A stretch of DNA of 64,000 bases from Aliarcobacter skirrowii CCUG 10374 (GTDB lineage Bacteria; Campylobacterota; Campylobacteria; Campylobacterales; Arcobacteraceae), in assembly GCF_003544835.1 (NCBI RefSeq), contig NZ_CP032099.1:1116001-1180000 (forward strand). The letters are read 5' to 3'. The notes under the pieces are model-generated. The model had not been told where the DNA came from. It made no database searches and saw only the letters and a list, made by a program, of their open reading frames with translations. A program made the translations under genes and the position numbers. Position 1 is the stretch's first letter. Each line of letters starts with the position of its first letter. Shown piece by piece: positions 41,682-50,861 of this stretch.

Positions 41682-43097
41682 TTATTTTTTATGATTCATA
41701 TGGTTGTGTGAATTAATTTTCCCATAAGTATCGAATATGTAAACCTTATAAAAGTTTAGACTCATATAAAAAATTATAAGTGCAGATGCAAATGGAAAAG
41801 CTACTATTTTTAAATATCTTTTAGTCTCTATTAATTTTAATCTATTTATCATAATAATAAATGCCCAAATATATCCTATATGAGTAAAAATATTGAAAAT
41901 ATGTACCCACTCATCTTTTCTACTAGCAAGTGGTTTCATAGTCTCAAATCCTAAACTAAAAGCTTGATTAAATCCATTTACAATATTTGAAGCATAAGAA
42001 TAAAAGAAAAACTCTCCAATATGAGATAATCCACCAATTATAAATAGTGGTGCAAAAGCGTACCCTAAAGTATAAAAAGTATTTGAAAATTCAACTCTCA
42101 TAATTTTTGAAGCTATAAATATTCCTACAACACTTAAAAATATTGAAATTAATACCGCATAAACAAAAGCAAAAAGTCCAATAGTATCAATTGAACCAAA
42201 ATAAATTATAGTTTCGAAATATCTAGCTGTTTTAACCCAGAAAAACTCTTCAACTATTGCACTTCTTCCTAAAGAGTGGTGAAAACTCATTGTAATACTA
42301 ATAGCTGCAGTTAATAAAATTAAAGCCCAAACCTCAGCTTTTGAAGTCTTAAATTTATTAAAAAGTGTATTTGATGGTTTATTGAATTTAAAAGCTACAC
42401 TTTCACACTCTCTTGCACAATCCATACATAAAGTACAATCTTCCATAGAGTTTTTTTTCTCAAATGTAAATGGTTTTAAATTATAACTACAAACTTTTGC
42501 ACAATCAAAAGTTCTACAGTTTTGACACTCTTGTTTATAAGTCTGTAATTTTGTAAAACCAACTTTTGAATATACTTTTGTAACAATTCCAATTGGGCAA
42601 ATATATTTACAATATGCCATTTCATCATAAAGATAATAAAAAATAGATGCAATAATTGTCATAACAAAAAATAAGATTGCAGTTGCATATGGTGTTTTAA
42701 AAAATTGTGGAAACATATAATATACAAACCACCAAGCAAAAAATAGTAGTAATAATCCAATAAATGGATTTGCCAACTTATTTGGTATTTTCTTTTTCAA
42801 ACCAATTTTTGTGATATATTTTCCAATAAAACCATGTGGACAAACTCCACAAAATATTCTTCCAAAAGTAGCTAAAGTTGTAACCATAAAAAATGGCCAA
42901 AACAATCCCCAAAAAAGTGCTGTTGTAAATATATTATTCTCTTTTGTAGGATGTATAAATCCAAAATAAATGGCATAAATAAATAAAAAAAGTACAGATA
43001 CTTGGACTGTTCTGTGAAAAATTTTATTTTTAAATATAATCTTTAGAATTGGCATTCCAAATATATCATTTTTATCTCTTTTTATAAACTTTATCAT
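41682..43097 (-). CDS. FixG/NapH-like 4Fe-4S membrane protein, His-rich tail
   Basis: A 471-aa protein with about nine membrane helices. An N-terminal FRIFCGVCPHG-like Cys pair and YCKYICPIG form the NapH/FixG membrane motifs, followed by two ferredoxin-type clusters (CQNCRTFDCAKVC and CTLCMDCARECE) around residues 190-240. The C-terminus ends in NSHNHMNHKK. It probably carries electrons from the cytoplasmic side to the periplasm. It lies 11 nt after a TonB receptor gene with AAGGAAGG before its start, suggesting a role in reducing the imported metal complex; that is inference. Confidence 0.78.
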   Translation of the reverse strand: MIKFIKRDKNDIFGMPILKIIFKNKIFHRTVQVSVLFLFIYAIYFGFIHPTKENNIFTTALFWGLFWPFFMVTTLATFGRIFCGVCPHGFIGKYITKIGLKKKIPNKLANPFIGLLLLFFAWWFVYYMFPQFFKTPYATAILFFVMTIIASIFYYLYDEMAYCKYICPIGIVTKVYSKVGFTKLQTYKQECQNCRTFDCAKVCSYNLKPFTFEKKNSMEDCTLCMDCARECESVAFKFNKPSNTLFNKFKTSKAEVWALILLTAAISITMSFHHSLGRSAIVEEFFWVKTARYFETIIYFGSIDTIGLFAFVYAVLISIFLSVVGIFIASKIMRVEFSNTFYTLGYAFAPLFIIGGLSHIGEFFFYSYASNIVNGFNQAFSLGFETMKPLASRKDEWVHIFNIFTHIGYIWAFIIMINRLKLIETKRYLKIVAFPFASALIIFYMSLNFYKVYIFDTYGKINSHNHMNHKK

Positions 43098-43108
43098 ATC
43101 TACCTTCC

Positions 43109-45187
43109 TTAAAATTTATAACTATATGTAAGCATTGTCATTCTAGGACTAGCTGCTTTATATGAAACTCTTGAACCTGTGTCTTTAGAAGCTTCAGAGG
43201 CGTAATATTTGTCAAATAAGTTATTTACATTTAATTGAATATTGTGAGCTTTAAACTCATACCCAATCATTAAATCTGTAATAAATTTATACCCTTCATA
43301 CTTTTGTGTATTTGCATTATCCATGTAGTAACTTCCAAAAGTTCTTGTTGTAACTCTTGTTTTAAAACCATTTTGATTATAAGCTAAATATAGCGCATAT
43401 TGATTTTTTGGAATTGATGGTAGATAGTTTCCATCTCTTGAAACTAAATTAGCCCCTACTTTCTCATTAAATTTATCAAATTTAAATTTACTATAAGAAT
43501 AAGATCCACCAACTTCTAAAGTTGATGTTAAATCATAAGACAGATTAAACTCTAAGCCTTTTTTATTAGTTTTCCCTGCATTATCATATATAGAATTACC
43601 ACTTGCATCTTTTATCTGTATAATCTCATCATCTACATAGTTTTGATATAAAGCTAAATCATAAGATAGATTGTTTGTTCTTGTTTTTACTCCAACTTCA
43701 TAATTTGTACTAGATGATTTTTTTAAATCACTTGTCTCATCTAGCTCACTTGTTGTTGGGGCTTGATTAGCAAATGCAACTGAAGCATAAACATTTGTAA
43801 AATCACTTATTGCATAACTAGATCCTAGTTTTGATGATAAAAGTGTAAAAGAGTTATCAATATTATACTCTCCTTGTCCAGATATATATTTACCTGTTGA
43901 ATAATCATACTTAGATATTTCATTACCTTCTATATCAAATTTTAATTTATCAACTCTTGTGCTAATATCAAAACCTAAATCATCATTTATTTTAAAACTC
44001 TCCATTAAATATATACCATATAAAGTAGTTTTAGAGTCTTCAATATTTGCTAAACTACCCTTCTCATTTGATAATATTTTACTAATTCTTCCACCAAAAC
44101 CTGTAGAATAATCTCTATACTCATACTTCTTAGCATCTTTTGTTCTATCCATTTTTAAAGTTAATCCACCAACAAACATTGCATCTTGTTTAAATAGATT
44201 ATGTGATATATTAAATTCTAAATCTGTTCCAAAAACTTTATTATCATCACTATCATTAATCAATCCTGTAACTGGATGAAAATGCTCCCAAGAGTTAAAA
44301 TACAATCTTGGTTTTAATAGCAAATCTCCTATCTCTTTCTCATATTTACTACTAAATGAGAATATTTTAGAGTCTCTAGCACTATTTTGCCAAGTGTATG
44401 AGGTATTATGTTGCTCTTTGCTTCTTTTAAACTCATCAAACTCAGTTTGATTCATAGATGCTGGAAGATTTAAATTTGATTCTGTATAAGATATCTCATT
44501 CTCTATTGATGAGTAATCTTTAAATATATATCCATATTTTAAAGTTGCTTGAGTAGTATCAAACTCATTATTATCTCTCCATGAGTTATCAGTTTTTCTT
44601 TTACTAAGAGTTAATGATACAAAATTGTTCTCATCAAGTTTTTCTCTTAGTTTAATATTTACATTTCTCTGATTCTCATTTCCAACACCAAATTTTATAC
44701 GATTTTTATCCTCTTCAAATACTGATTTTGTAATAAGCTGAATTACTCCACCAGTTGAATTAATTGCATTTATTGAACCAGGTCCTTTTTGAACCTCGAT
44801 ATTTGAAACATCTTGCATATCTATAAAATCAAATCTTGTAAATGAATCTGGATCTGTCATAGGAATTCCATCTTTCATAACCATTATCTCTCTTACACCA
44901 AATCTAGCTTTTAGACCTGCACCTCTAATAATTAATTTTGGACTAGGGCTATTTGAAGTTGATTCTGCTATTACTCCAGGAATTGTTTGTAGTGCATCTT
45001 GAACATTTAAGATATTTTTATCCTCTATTGTTTTTTCATCAACAACAGCAATACTTTCGCTAATATATTTTGTAGCTTTTTCATATTTTGTAGCTGTTAC
45101 AGAAACTGTATCTAAAGATATTCTATCTTGGGCAACTATATTTGAATGCAAAAGAAGACATGCAAATATTGAGTATTTTAATCTCAT
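43109..45187 (-). CDS. TonB-dependent receptor (FecA-like)
   Basis: A 692-aa outer-membrane receptor with a signal peptide (ends ...LLHSNIVAQ), TonB box-like DTVSVTATK, a plug (VQDALQTIPGVIAESTS, LIIRGAGLKARFGVREIMVM, DVSNIEVQKGPGSINAINST, GGVIQLITKS) and a 22-strand barrel ending in MTMLTYSYKF. The plug is closest to FecA/ferric-chelate receptors. First gene of a pair with the 4Fe-4S membrane protein. The upstream 66 nt show no clear Fur box. Ligand unknown; iron or copper chelate is likely. Confidence 0.9.
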   Translation of the reverse strand: MRLKYSIFACLLLHSNIVAQDRISLDTVSVTATKYEKATKYISESIAVVDEKTIEDKNILNVQDALQTIPGVIAESTSNSPSPKLIIRGAGLKARFGVREIMVMKDGIPMTDPDSFTRFDFIDMQDVSNIEVQKGPGSINAINSTGGVIQLITKSVFEEDKNRIKFGVGNENQRNVNIKLREKLDENNFVSLTLSKRKTDNSWRDNNEFDTTQATLKYGYIFKDYSSIENEISYTESNLNLPASMNQTEFDEFKRSKEQHNTSYTWQNSARDSKIFSFSSKYEKEIGDLLLKPRLYFNSWEHFHPVTGLINDSDDNKVFGTDLEFNISHNLFKQDAMFVGGLTLKMDRTKDAKKYEYRDYSTGFGGRISKILSNEKGSLANIEDSKTTLYGIYLMESFKINDDLGFDISTRVDKLKFDIEGNEISKYDYSTGKYISGQGEYNIDNSFTLLSSKLGSSYAISDFTNVYASVAFANQAPTTSELDETSDLKKSSSTNYEVGVKTRTNNLSYDLALYQNYVDDEIIQIKDASGNSIYDNAGKTNKKGLEFNLSYDLTSTLEVGGSYSYSKFKFDKFNEKVGANLVSRDGNYLPSIPKNQYALYLAYNQNGFKTRVTTRTFGSYYMDNANTQKYEGYKFITDLMIGYEFKAHNIQLNVNNLFDKYYASEASKDTGSRVSYKAASPRMTMLTYSYKF

Positions 45188-45253
45188 AAATTCTATCCTT
45201 TATAAAAATTTATGAGATTATTTCGAAGCTTTGTTAATTTACTGTTAAAACTT

Positions 45254-45631
45254 CTAAATATTAGATTTTATTTTTAGACTATACAGAAAAAGCTTTCTGA
45301 TTATTAATAAAAATTTATACAAAAATCTACTAAAAAAGTTGTCATACTTAAATAAAAAGTGCATTTTCCCTATAAAAGTATCTTTTTTTACAATACTATT
45401 TATAAATTTTAATGCCATATCTGCTTGATAAAAGTTATCTTTATAAACAACTATAAATCCCTTGTTTATATCTAATTTTGTAAAATCTAATTCATCTTTA
45501 TGCTCTCTAGCATTTTTTAAAACTAAAAGATAACCATCTTTTAGTTTTAAGTAGTTTACATAAGAGTTACAAAATGGGCACTCTTTATCAAAATAAATCT
45601 CTATCTTCTCTTTTTTATTTTCATTAATCAT
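45254..45631 (-). CDS. DUF393 (DCC1-like) thiol-disulfide family protein
   Basis: A 125-aa protein with a thioredoxin-like beginning, EIYFDKECPFCNSYVNYLKL (CPFC), typical of DUF393/DCC1-like proteins, and a hydrophobic basic C-terminus (FLYKFLLIIRKLFLYSLKIK) that may bind the membrane. The function of DUF393 is not established. It sits 66 nt upstream of the TonB receptor on the same strand and could be part of that locus; divergent from the DUF302 gene. Confidence 0.8.
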   Translation of the reverse strand: MINENKKEKIEIYFDKECPFCNSYVNYLKLKDGYLLVLKNAREHKDELDFTKLDINKGFIVVYKDNFYQADMALKFINSIVKKDTFIGKMHFLFKYDNFFSRFLYKFLLIIRKLFLYSLKIKSNI

Positions 45632-45707
45632 AAAAAAAATATTATCTAAATATCAATTTATAACTCTTTATTAGTTATACTTTTACAAAAATTTAAAAGG
45701 TTAAAAT

Positions 45708-46085
45708 ATGCAATATATAGAAGTTTCAAATAAAAGTGTAGATGAAGTTGTAGAGAGTTTAAAACAAATAGCACCAAAATATAGTTTTGGAGTTCAACAT
45801 GTACACAATATTAAAGCCACACTAAATTCAAAAGGAAAAGAGCTAAATGAGGATTGTCAAGTAGTTGATATTTGTAATCCAAGCTATGCAGAAAAGTTTT
45901 TAAATGGTGATATTACAATAGCTTGTATCCTGCCTTGTAAAATTGCTGTTTATACAAAAGATGGTGAAACAAATATATCTTTAAACTCTTTTACTCAATT
46001 AATAGATGATGTAAATCCAGACTTTATAGAAATTGCTTTAGAGGCTCAAAATGAGCTTTTAAAAATTATTGATGAAGCAAAATAG
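45708..46085 (+). CDS. DUF302 family protein
   Basis: A 125-aa cytosolic protein of the DUF302 family. FGVQHVHNIKATLNSKGKEL, QVVDICNPSYAEKFL and IACILPCKIAVYTKDGETNI are the conserved segments, including the CNP and PC motifs. No function is established. It starts a plus-strand run with DUF2721 (1 nt overlap) and the RNase H gene. Confidence 0.88.
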   Translation: MQYIEVSNKSVDEVVESLKQIAPKYSFGVQHVHNIKATLNSKGKELNEDCQVVDICNPSYAEKFLNGDITIACILPCKIAVYTKDGETNISLNSFTQLIDDVNPDFIEIALEAQNELLKIIDEAK

Positions 46086-46552
46086 TGATAACATCAGTTG
46101 AAATAGACTCAATTACAAGTATGATTCAACTATCAGTTGCACCTGTTTTTTTGCTTGCAGGTGTTGCTGGAATTTTGAATCTATTTTCTACAAGACTTAT
46201 TAGAATTATAGATAAAGTCGATAAACTTGATAAATTTGAACAAGAACAAAAATCTTTAAATAATATGAGCAATGATTTAAAAAATATGATTAAAGCTAGA
46301 AGAGATTTTTTAACAATGAGGATGAATAACACAAATTTAGCTATATTTTTTGGAACAACAACTGGACTTTTGATTGCACTTGTAATTATTACAATATTTT
46401 TAAGCTCATTTTTTCATTTTGAATATACTATTTTTATAGCTATTTTATTCATTTTAGCAATGTGTTCTTTGGTTATATCTTTGATTCTATTCCTAAAAGA
46501 GCTGTTTTATACAACAAAATTTATAAATAACAAAGAGAGCTATATTCCATAA
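46085..46552 (+). CDS. DUF2721 family membrane protein
   Basis: A 155-aa protein with three membrane helices: one near the start (LSVAPVFLLAGVAGILNLFS) and two at the end, joined by a charged cytosolic loop (RLIRIIDKVDKLDKFEQEQK). Typical of DUF2721, function unknown. The start is taken as GTG 46085, sharing one base with the DUF302 stop; an ATG at 46121 is an alternative. Confidence 0.8.
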   Translation: MITSVEIDSITSMIQLSVAPVFLLAGVAGILNLFSTRLIRIIDKVDKLDKFEQEQKSLNNMSNDLKNMIKARRDFLTMRMNNTNLAIFFGTTTGLLIALVIITIFLSSFFHFEYTIFIAILFILAMCSLVISLILFLKELFYTTKFINNKESYIP

Positions 46553-46563
46553 AATGAGAAAAA

Positions 46564-47349
46564 ATGACAATAGATAACGAAATTTTAAAACTAATTACTT
46601 TTAATGATAATTTAAATCAGACACAACTTGATATTTTACAAATATCAAATGATAATATAGATTATAAAGATATTATATTCTCAAAAGAGATTTCAAAAAA
46701 TGATTTCAATTTACTTATGCTTTTAAAAGGGATTAAATCACTTGAAGCACAAAATCAAATAGTTGAAAATTATCATAAAATTTTAGAATATAACAAGATA
46801 AAAACAACAATTTATAAAAATGAAAAAACAAATCAAAATCTCAATTTAACAATTTATTGTGATGGAGCTTGTTCTGGAAATCCTGGATTTGCTGGAAGTG
46901 GATTGGCAATTTATAAAAACAATAAAAAACCAGTTTTACTATATGGAGCATTTGTTGAAAATGGAACAAACAATATAGCTGAACTAAATGCTTTATTAAA
47001 AGCACTTCAAATAGCTTCACAAAATATTGGTGAAGAAAAAATTACAATTTTTTCAGATTCTAAATACTCAATTGATTGTATAAAAACTTGGGCATACTCT
47101 TGGAAAAAAAATGGCTGGAGCAAAAAAGGTGGCGAGATAAAAAATCTTGAACTTATAAAAGAGGCTCACTTTTTATATGAAGATATTAAAAACAGTATAG
47201 AGTTAAATCATGTAAAGGGTCATAGTGGAGTTGAGGGAAATGAACTTGCTGATAGAATGGCTGTAAACGCTATTTTAGAAAAAACCATTGATTTTCAAGA
47301 GTTTGAATATACAAATATAGAAGATGTGCTAAAACTAAAATCTTATTAA
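46564..47349 (+). CDS. rnhA: RNase HI with ~95-residue N-terminal extension
   Basis: A 261-aa protein. The C-terminal ~165 residues are RNase HI with all catalytic residues: Asp in YCDGACSGNPG, Glu in NNIAELNALLKAL, Asp in FSDSKYSIDCI, His in VKGHSGVEGNELAD and its last Asp. It cleaves RNA in RNA-DNA hybrids. The first ~95 residues (TIDNEILKLITFNDNLNQ onward) form an acidic helical extension that lacks the WYVV-type aromatic pattern of the eukaryotic hybrid-binding domain; its role is unknown. 11 nt after DUF2721, followed by a terminator. Confidence 0.88.
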   Translation: MTIDNEILKLITFNDNLNQTQLDILQISNDNIDYKDIIFSKEISKNDFNLLMLLKGIKSLEAQNQIVENYHKILEYNKIKTTIYKNEKTNQNLNLTIYCDGACSGNPGFAGSGLAIYKNNKKPVLLYGAFVENGTNNIAELNALLKALQIASQNIGEEKITIFSDSKYSIDCIKTWAYSWKKNGWSKKGGEIKNLELIKEAHFLYEDIKNSIELNHVKGHSGVEGNELADRMAVNAILEKTIDFQEFEYTNIEDVLKLKSY

Positions 47350-47362
47350 CTTATTTAGCTCT

Positions 47363-47397
47363 AAAGAGTTTTTAGATAGACTCTTTTTTATTTTTTT
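47363..47397 (+). terminator. Rho-independent terminator after rnhA
   Basis: AAAGAGT (47363-47369) pairs with ACTCTTT (47380-47386), with a 10-nt loop, followed by a T-rich run to 47397. It ends the DUF302-DUF2721-rnhA unit just before the ABC-F gene. Confidence 0.7.
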
Positions 47398-47415
47398 AGG
47401 AAAAACACTCTTTAT

Positions 47416-49365
47416 ATGGCACTAATAGACTTACAAAACATTTCAAAACAGTATGACACAAAAGTTATTTTAAAAGATGCAAACTTTACCCTTCAATCAG
47501 GACAAAGAGTTGCTGTTATTGGTCAAAATGGACAAGGAAAATCAACTTTGTTTAAAATTATTATGAGATTAGTTGAACCTGATAGTGGTGAAATGTCCAT
47601 TGATAGATCTGTAAAAATAGAGATGCTAGACCAACAACCAAAATTCAAAGCAAATTTGAGTGTAAGAGATGCTATTGAAAATCAATTAGTTGAACTTAAA
47701 AGTGCAAAATTAGAGTATGAAAAAATCACAAATGAGCTTATGACAAATTATGAAGATGAAAACCTATTAAGAAGACAGAGTGATTTAGCATCTTTTTTAG
47801 AGTTTCATAATGCTTGGGATTTAGACAATATGATTGAGAGAGTTTTAGTTGAATTCCAATTAAAACAGTATGAGTTTAAAGATGTAAATTTACTAAGTGG
47901 TGGAGAGCAGCGTCGTGTTAGTTTAGCTGGTTTGATTTTAAAAAAACCAGATATTTTACTTTTAGATGAGCCTACAAACCACCTTGATGTTTATATGGTT
48001 GAGTTTTTAGAAGAGTTACTTTTAAAAAACAACTTTACCCTACTTTTTATATCTCATGATAGATATTTTATTGATAATATTGCTACAAATGTTATTGAAG
48101 TTGAAGGTGGAGAACTAAGAAGATTCAATGGTGGATACTCTTCATACTTAGAACAAAAAGCGCAAATTTTATCAAATATGCAAAAAGAGCATGAAAACTT
48201 ACTTAGACTTGTAAAACAAGAAGCTCACTGGATGCAACACGGAGTAACAGCTAGAAGAAAAAGAAATGAAAGAAGAAAAGCTGAATATTTTGATTTAAAA
48301 CAAAAAGCAAAAACAAATCCAGCAGCAATAAAAAAGATGAGCATAGAGCTTCAAAGAGAGCAAAAATCTTTTAATAGTGAAGAGAAACAACAAAATAAGA
48401 AAAAAATGCTTTATGAGCTTGATAATATTTATAAAACATTGGGTGACAAAGAGCTAATCAAAGATTTTACAACAAGAATTTTACAAAAAGATACTATTGC
48501 AATTGTTGGTCCAAATGGAAGTGGAAAATCAACACTTCTTAAAATTTTTATGGAAAAAATGAAAATTGATAAAGGAAGTTTTAAAAAAGGGGATTTTCAA
48601 ATAGCATACTTTGATCAACAACGAGAGATTCTTGATGATGATAAAACTATTATGGAAATATTTTGTCCAAATGGTGGAGATAGAGTTGTTTTAGATGATG
48701 GAAGAAATATGCATGTTTTTGGATACTTAAAAAACTTTCTTTTTCCAAAAGAGTATTTAGATAAAAAAGTTGGTGTTTTAAGTGGTGGAGAGAAAAACAG
48801 AGTTGCACTTGCACTTTTATTTACAAAAAGAGTTGATTGTATGATTTTGGATGAACCTACAAATGACTTAGATATTCCAACAATTAATATTTTAGAAGAG
48901 TACTTACAAAACTTTCAAGGTGCTTTAATATTTGTATCGCATGATAGATATTTTGTGGATAAGATTGCTAAAAAACTTTTTGTATTTACTGGAAATGGTC
49001 ATATTATGGAGAGTTTCCAACCATATAGTGAATATTTACAAATAGAAAAAGAGTTAAAAGAGCTGGATAATTTAGAAGTTGAAATACAAAAAGAGAAAAC
49101 ATCTGTAAAAGTTGTAAATGAACCTAAAAAACAGACAAAATTATCATATAAAGATCAAAGAGAGTATGATAGTTTACCAAATGAGCTTGAAGAGCTTGAA
49201 GCTAAAATAGAAGAGTTAAACAGCTGTTTAGCAGACCCAAAATGTTATGAAAAAATTGGAATTGTAACACTTTCAAAAGAGCTTGAAGAGAAAAAAGCTA
49301 TTTATGAAGAGAAAGTTGAGAGATTTTTAACTCTTGAAGAGCTAGTTGAGAGTTTTAATTCTTAA
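47416..49365 (+). CDS. ABC-F family ATPase (Uup-like)
   Basis: A 649-aa protein with two nucleotide-binding domains and no membrane part. First domain: VIGQNGQGKSTL, LLSGGEQRRVSLAGL, LLLDEPTNHLD. Second: IVGPNGSGKSTL, LSGGEKNRVALALL, MILDEPTNDLD. The linker between them is helical (HENLLRLVKQEAHWM...), and the C-terminus from ~565 is a coiled coil (ELEELEAKIEELNS), as in Uup. ABC-F proteins act on the ribosome or, for Uup, on DNA/ribosome-linked functions; antibiotic resistance is not implied. Confidence 0.9.
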   Translation: MALIDLQNISKQYDTKVILKDANFTLQSGQRVAVIGQNGQGKSTLFKIIMRLVEPDSGEMSIDRSVKIEMLDQQPKFKANLSVRDAIENQLVELKSAKLEYEKITNELMTNYEDENLLRRQSDLASFLEFHNAWDLDNMIERVLVEFQLKQYEFKDVNLLSGGEQRRVSLAGLILKKPDILLLDEPTNHLDVYMVEFLEELLLKNNFTLLFISHDRYFIDNIATNVIEVEGGELRRFNGGYSSYLEQKAQILSNMQKEHENLLRLVKQEAHWMQHGVTARRKRNERRKAEYFDLKQKAKTNPAAIKKMSIELQREQKSFNSEEKQQNKKKMLYELDNIYKTLGDKELIKDFTTRILQKDTIAIVGPNGSGKSTLLKIFMEKMKIDKGSFKKGDFQIAYFDQQREILDDDKTIMEIFCPNGGDRVVLDDGRNMHVFGYLKNFLFPKEYLDKKVGVLSGGEKNRVALALLFTKRVDCMILDEPTNDLDIPTINILEEYLQNFQGALIFVSHDRYFVDKIAKKLFVFTGNGHIMESFQPYSEYLQIEKELKELDNLEVEIQKEKTSVKVVNEPKKQTKLSYKDQREYDSLPNELEELEAKIEELNSCLADPKCYEKIGIVTLSKELEEKKAIYEEKVERFLTLEELVESFNS

Positions 49366-49370
49366 AAAAG

Positions 49371-49376
49371 TATAAT
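49371..49376 (+). promoter_or_regulatory. -10 box of the yqeY gene
   Basis: TATAAT at 49371-49376, just after the ABC-F stop codon, predicts a start near 49383. The GTG start at 49409 has AAAAGGAG (49396-49403) before it. No -35 is seen. Confidence 0.45.
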
Positions 49377-49408
49377 TCAATAAATTTTAAAATCTAAAAG
49401 GAGCAAAA

Positions 49409-49852
49409 GTGAGTTTAAAAGAGAAATTAAATGAAGATTTAAAACAAGCAATGAGAGATAAAGAGGTTGTAAAAAGAGACTCTATACGAGCCATAAATAC
49501 AATGATTAAACAAGTTGAAGTTGATGAAAGAAGAGTTTTAGATGATGCTGAAGTTATAAAACTAATTCAAAGAGGAATAAAACAAAGAGAAGAGGCAATT
49601 TCTCAATATAGCGCTGCTTCAAGAGATGATTTAGTTCAAAAAGAGCAAGAACAAGTTGATGTTTTTATGCTTTATCTTCCTAAACAATTAAGTGATGTTG
49701 AACTTGAAAATGGAATGAAAGAGATAATAAGTGAAGTTGGAGCAACTAGCTTAAAAGATATGGGTAAAGTTATGGGAGCTGCTTCTAAAAAGTTTGCTGG
49801 TGTTGCGGATGGAAAAAGAATAAATGAGATGGTGAAAAAACTTTTAGCATAG
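49409..49852 (+). CDS. GatB/YqeY domain protein
   Basis: A 147-aa helical protein of the YqeY family. LNEDLKQAMRDKEVVKRDSI at the start and DMGKVMGAASKKFAGVADGK near the end are conserved. The fold resembles the tail of GatB, which contacts tRNA in the amidotransferase, but the free-standing protein has no proven function. It starts with GTG behind AAAAGGAG. Confidence 0.9.
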   Translation: MSLKEKLNEDLKQAMRDKEVVKRDSIRAINTMIKQVEVDERRVLDDAEVIKLIQRGIKQREEAISQYSAASRDDLVQKEQEQVDVFMLYLPKQLSDVELENGMKEIISEVGATSLKDMGKVMGAASKKFAGVADGKRINEMVKKLLA

Positions 49853-49916
49853 TATTTTACTTAAGATAAATTTTATTTCATTTAGCTAAAATTGTCACTT
49901 AATTGTAGGAGAAAAC

Positions 49917-50861
49917 ATGGAGAAACCTAAAAAAGAGTATTTTACTATAACCATTAATTATGAAAGAGGTATTCATCAACTAAGAGTGCCACAAAAACCT
50001 CTTTTTTATACATTAATTTCATTGGTATCAATATTTTTAATATCTTTAATAACAACTTTTTTTCTAAATTACTCTTTAAACAAAATAGATAAAGAGAAGA
50101 TTAATTTAGAGTATGAGTTAGTAGAAACACAAAAAGTAAATGAAGAGTTAAGCTCTCTTGTAAGTCAAACTCAATCTGAACTACTTGAAAAAAATGAAGA
50201 GATATCAGAAGCTGCTAGTTACTTATCAAAAATAGAGAACTTAATAGGTCTTTCAACTACAGAAGAAGAGAGCTCTTTGAAAAAAAGAGTTGATATAGCA
50301 AAACTAGATTCTGAACAAAGAGCAACTATTTTACAACTAGTTCCAAATGGTTATCCAATTGAATATAAAGGGGTTACAAGTCCTTATGGATATAGACAAC
50401 ATCCAATTTTAGATAAAAAATTATTTCATATGGGTGTTGATTTAAGAGCCTCTATGGGAACACCTGTTTATGCAACTGCCGATGGAGTTGTTAAAAAATC
50501 ATCTTATGATAAATTTAATGGTAATTTAATAGTTCTTCAACATATTTATGGATTTCAAACTTATTACTCACATTTAAACAAGAATGTGGTAAAATCTGGC
50601 GACTTTGTTAAAAAAGGGGATTTGATAGCTTACTCTGGAAATACAGGGCGAAGCAGTGGTCCTCATTTACATTATGAGGTTCGTTTTTTAACAAAGACTT
50701 TAGATCCTGTAACATTTGCGAAATGGGATATAAAAAACTATACAGAAATTTTTGAAAAGGAAACTGATATATCATGGCATTCTTTAATAACAGCGATAAG
50801 CAACTTACGAGTTCAGGAGCCGACTCCTCAACTACAATTATCACTTCAGGAACTAAAATAA
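49917..50861 (+). CDS. M23 family peptidoglycan endopeptidase (Csd1/Csd2-like)
   Basis: A 314-aa protein with one N-terminal membrane helix (residues ~30-50), a coiled coil (~55-105), and a C-terminal M23/LytM domain. Metal ligands are in HMGVDLRASMGTPVY (H, D) and GPHLHYEVRF (HxH), with VLQHIYGFQTYYSHL in between; the domain looks active. It cuts peptide cross-links in the cell wall and, together with the bactofilin encoded next, probably shapes the cell. The gene overlaps ccmA by 88 nt, much more than usual, in the manner I recall for csd1-ccmA of Helicobacter. Confidence 0.9.
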   Translation: MEKPKKEYFTITINYERGIHQLRVPQKPLFYTLISLVSIFLISLITTFFLNYSLNKIDKEKINLEYELVETQKVNEELSSLVSQTQSELLEKNEEISEAASYLSKIENLIGLSTTEEESSLKKRVDIAKLDSEQRATILQLVPNGYPIEYKGVTSPYGYRQHPILDKKLFHMGVDLRASMGTPVYATADGVVKKSSYDKFNGNLIVLQHIYGFQTYYSHLNKNVVKSGDFVKKGDLIAYSGNTGRSSGPHLHYEVRFLTKTLDPVTFAKWDIKNYTEIFEKETDISWHSLITAISNLRVQEPTPQLQLSLQELK

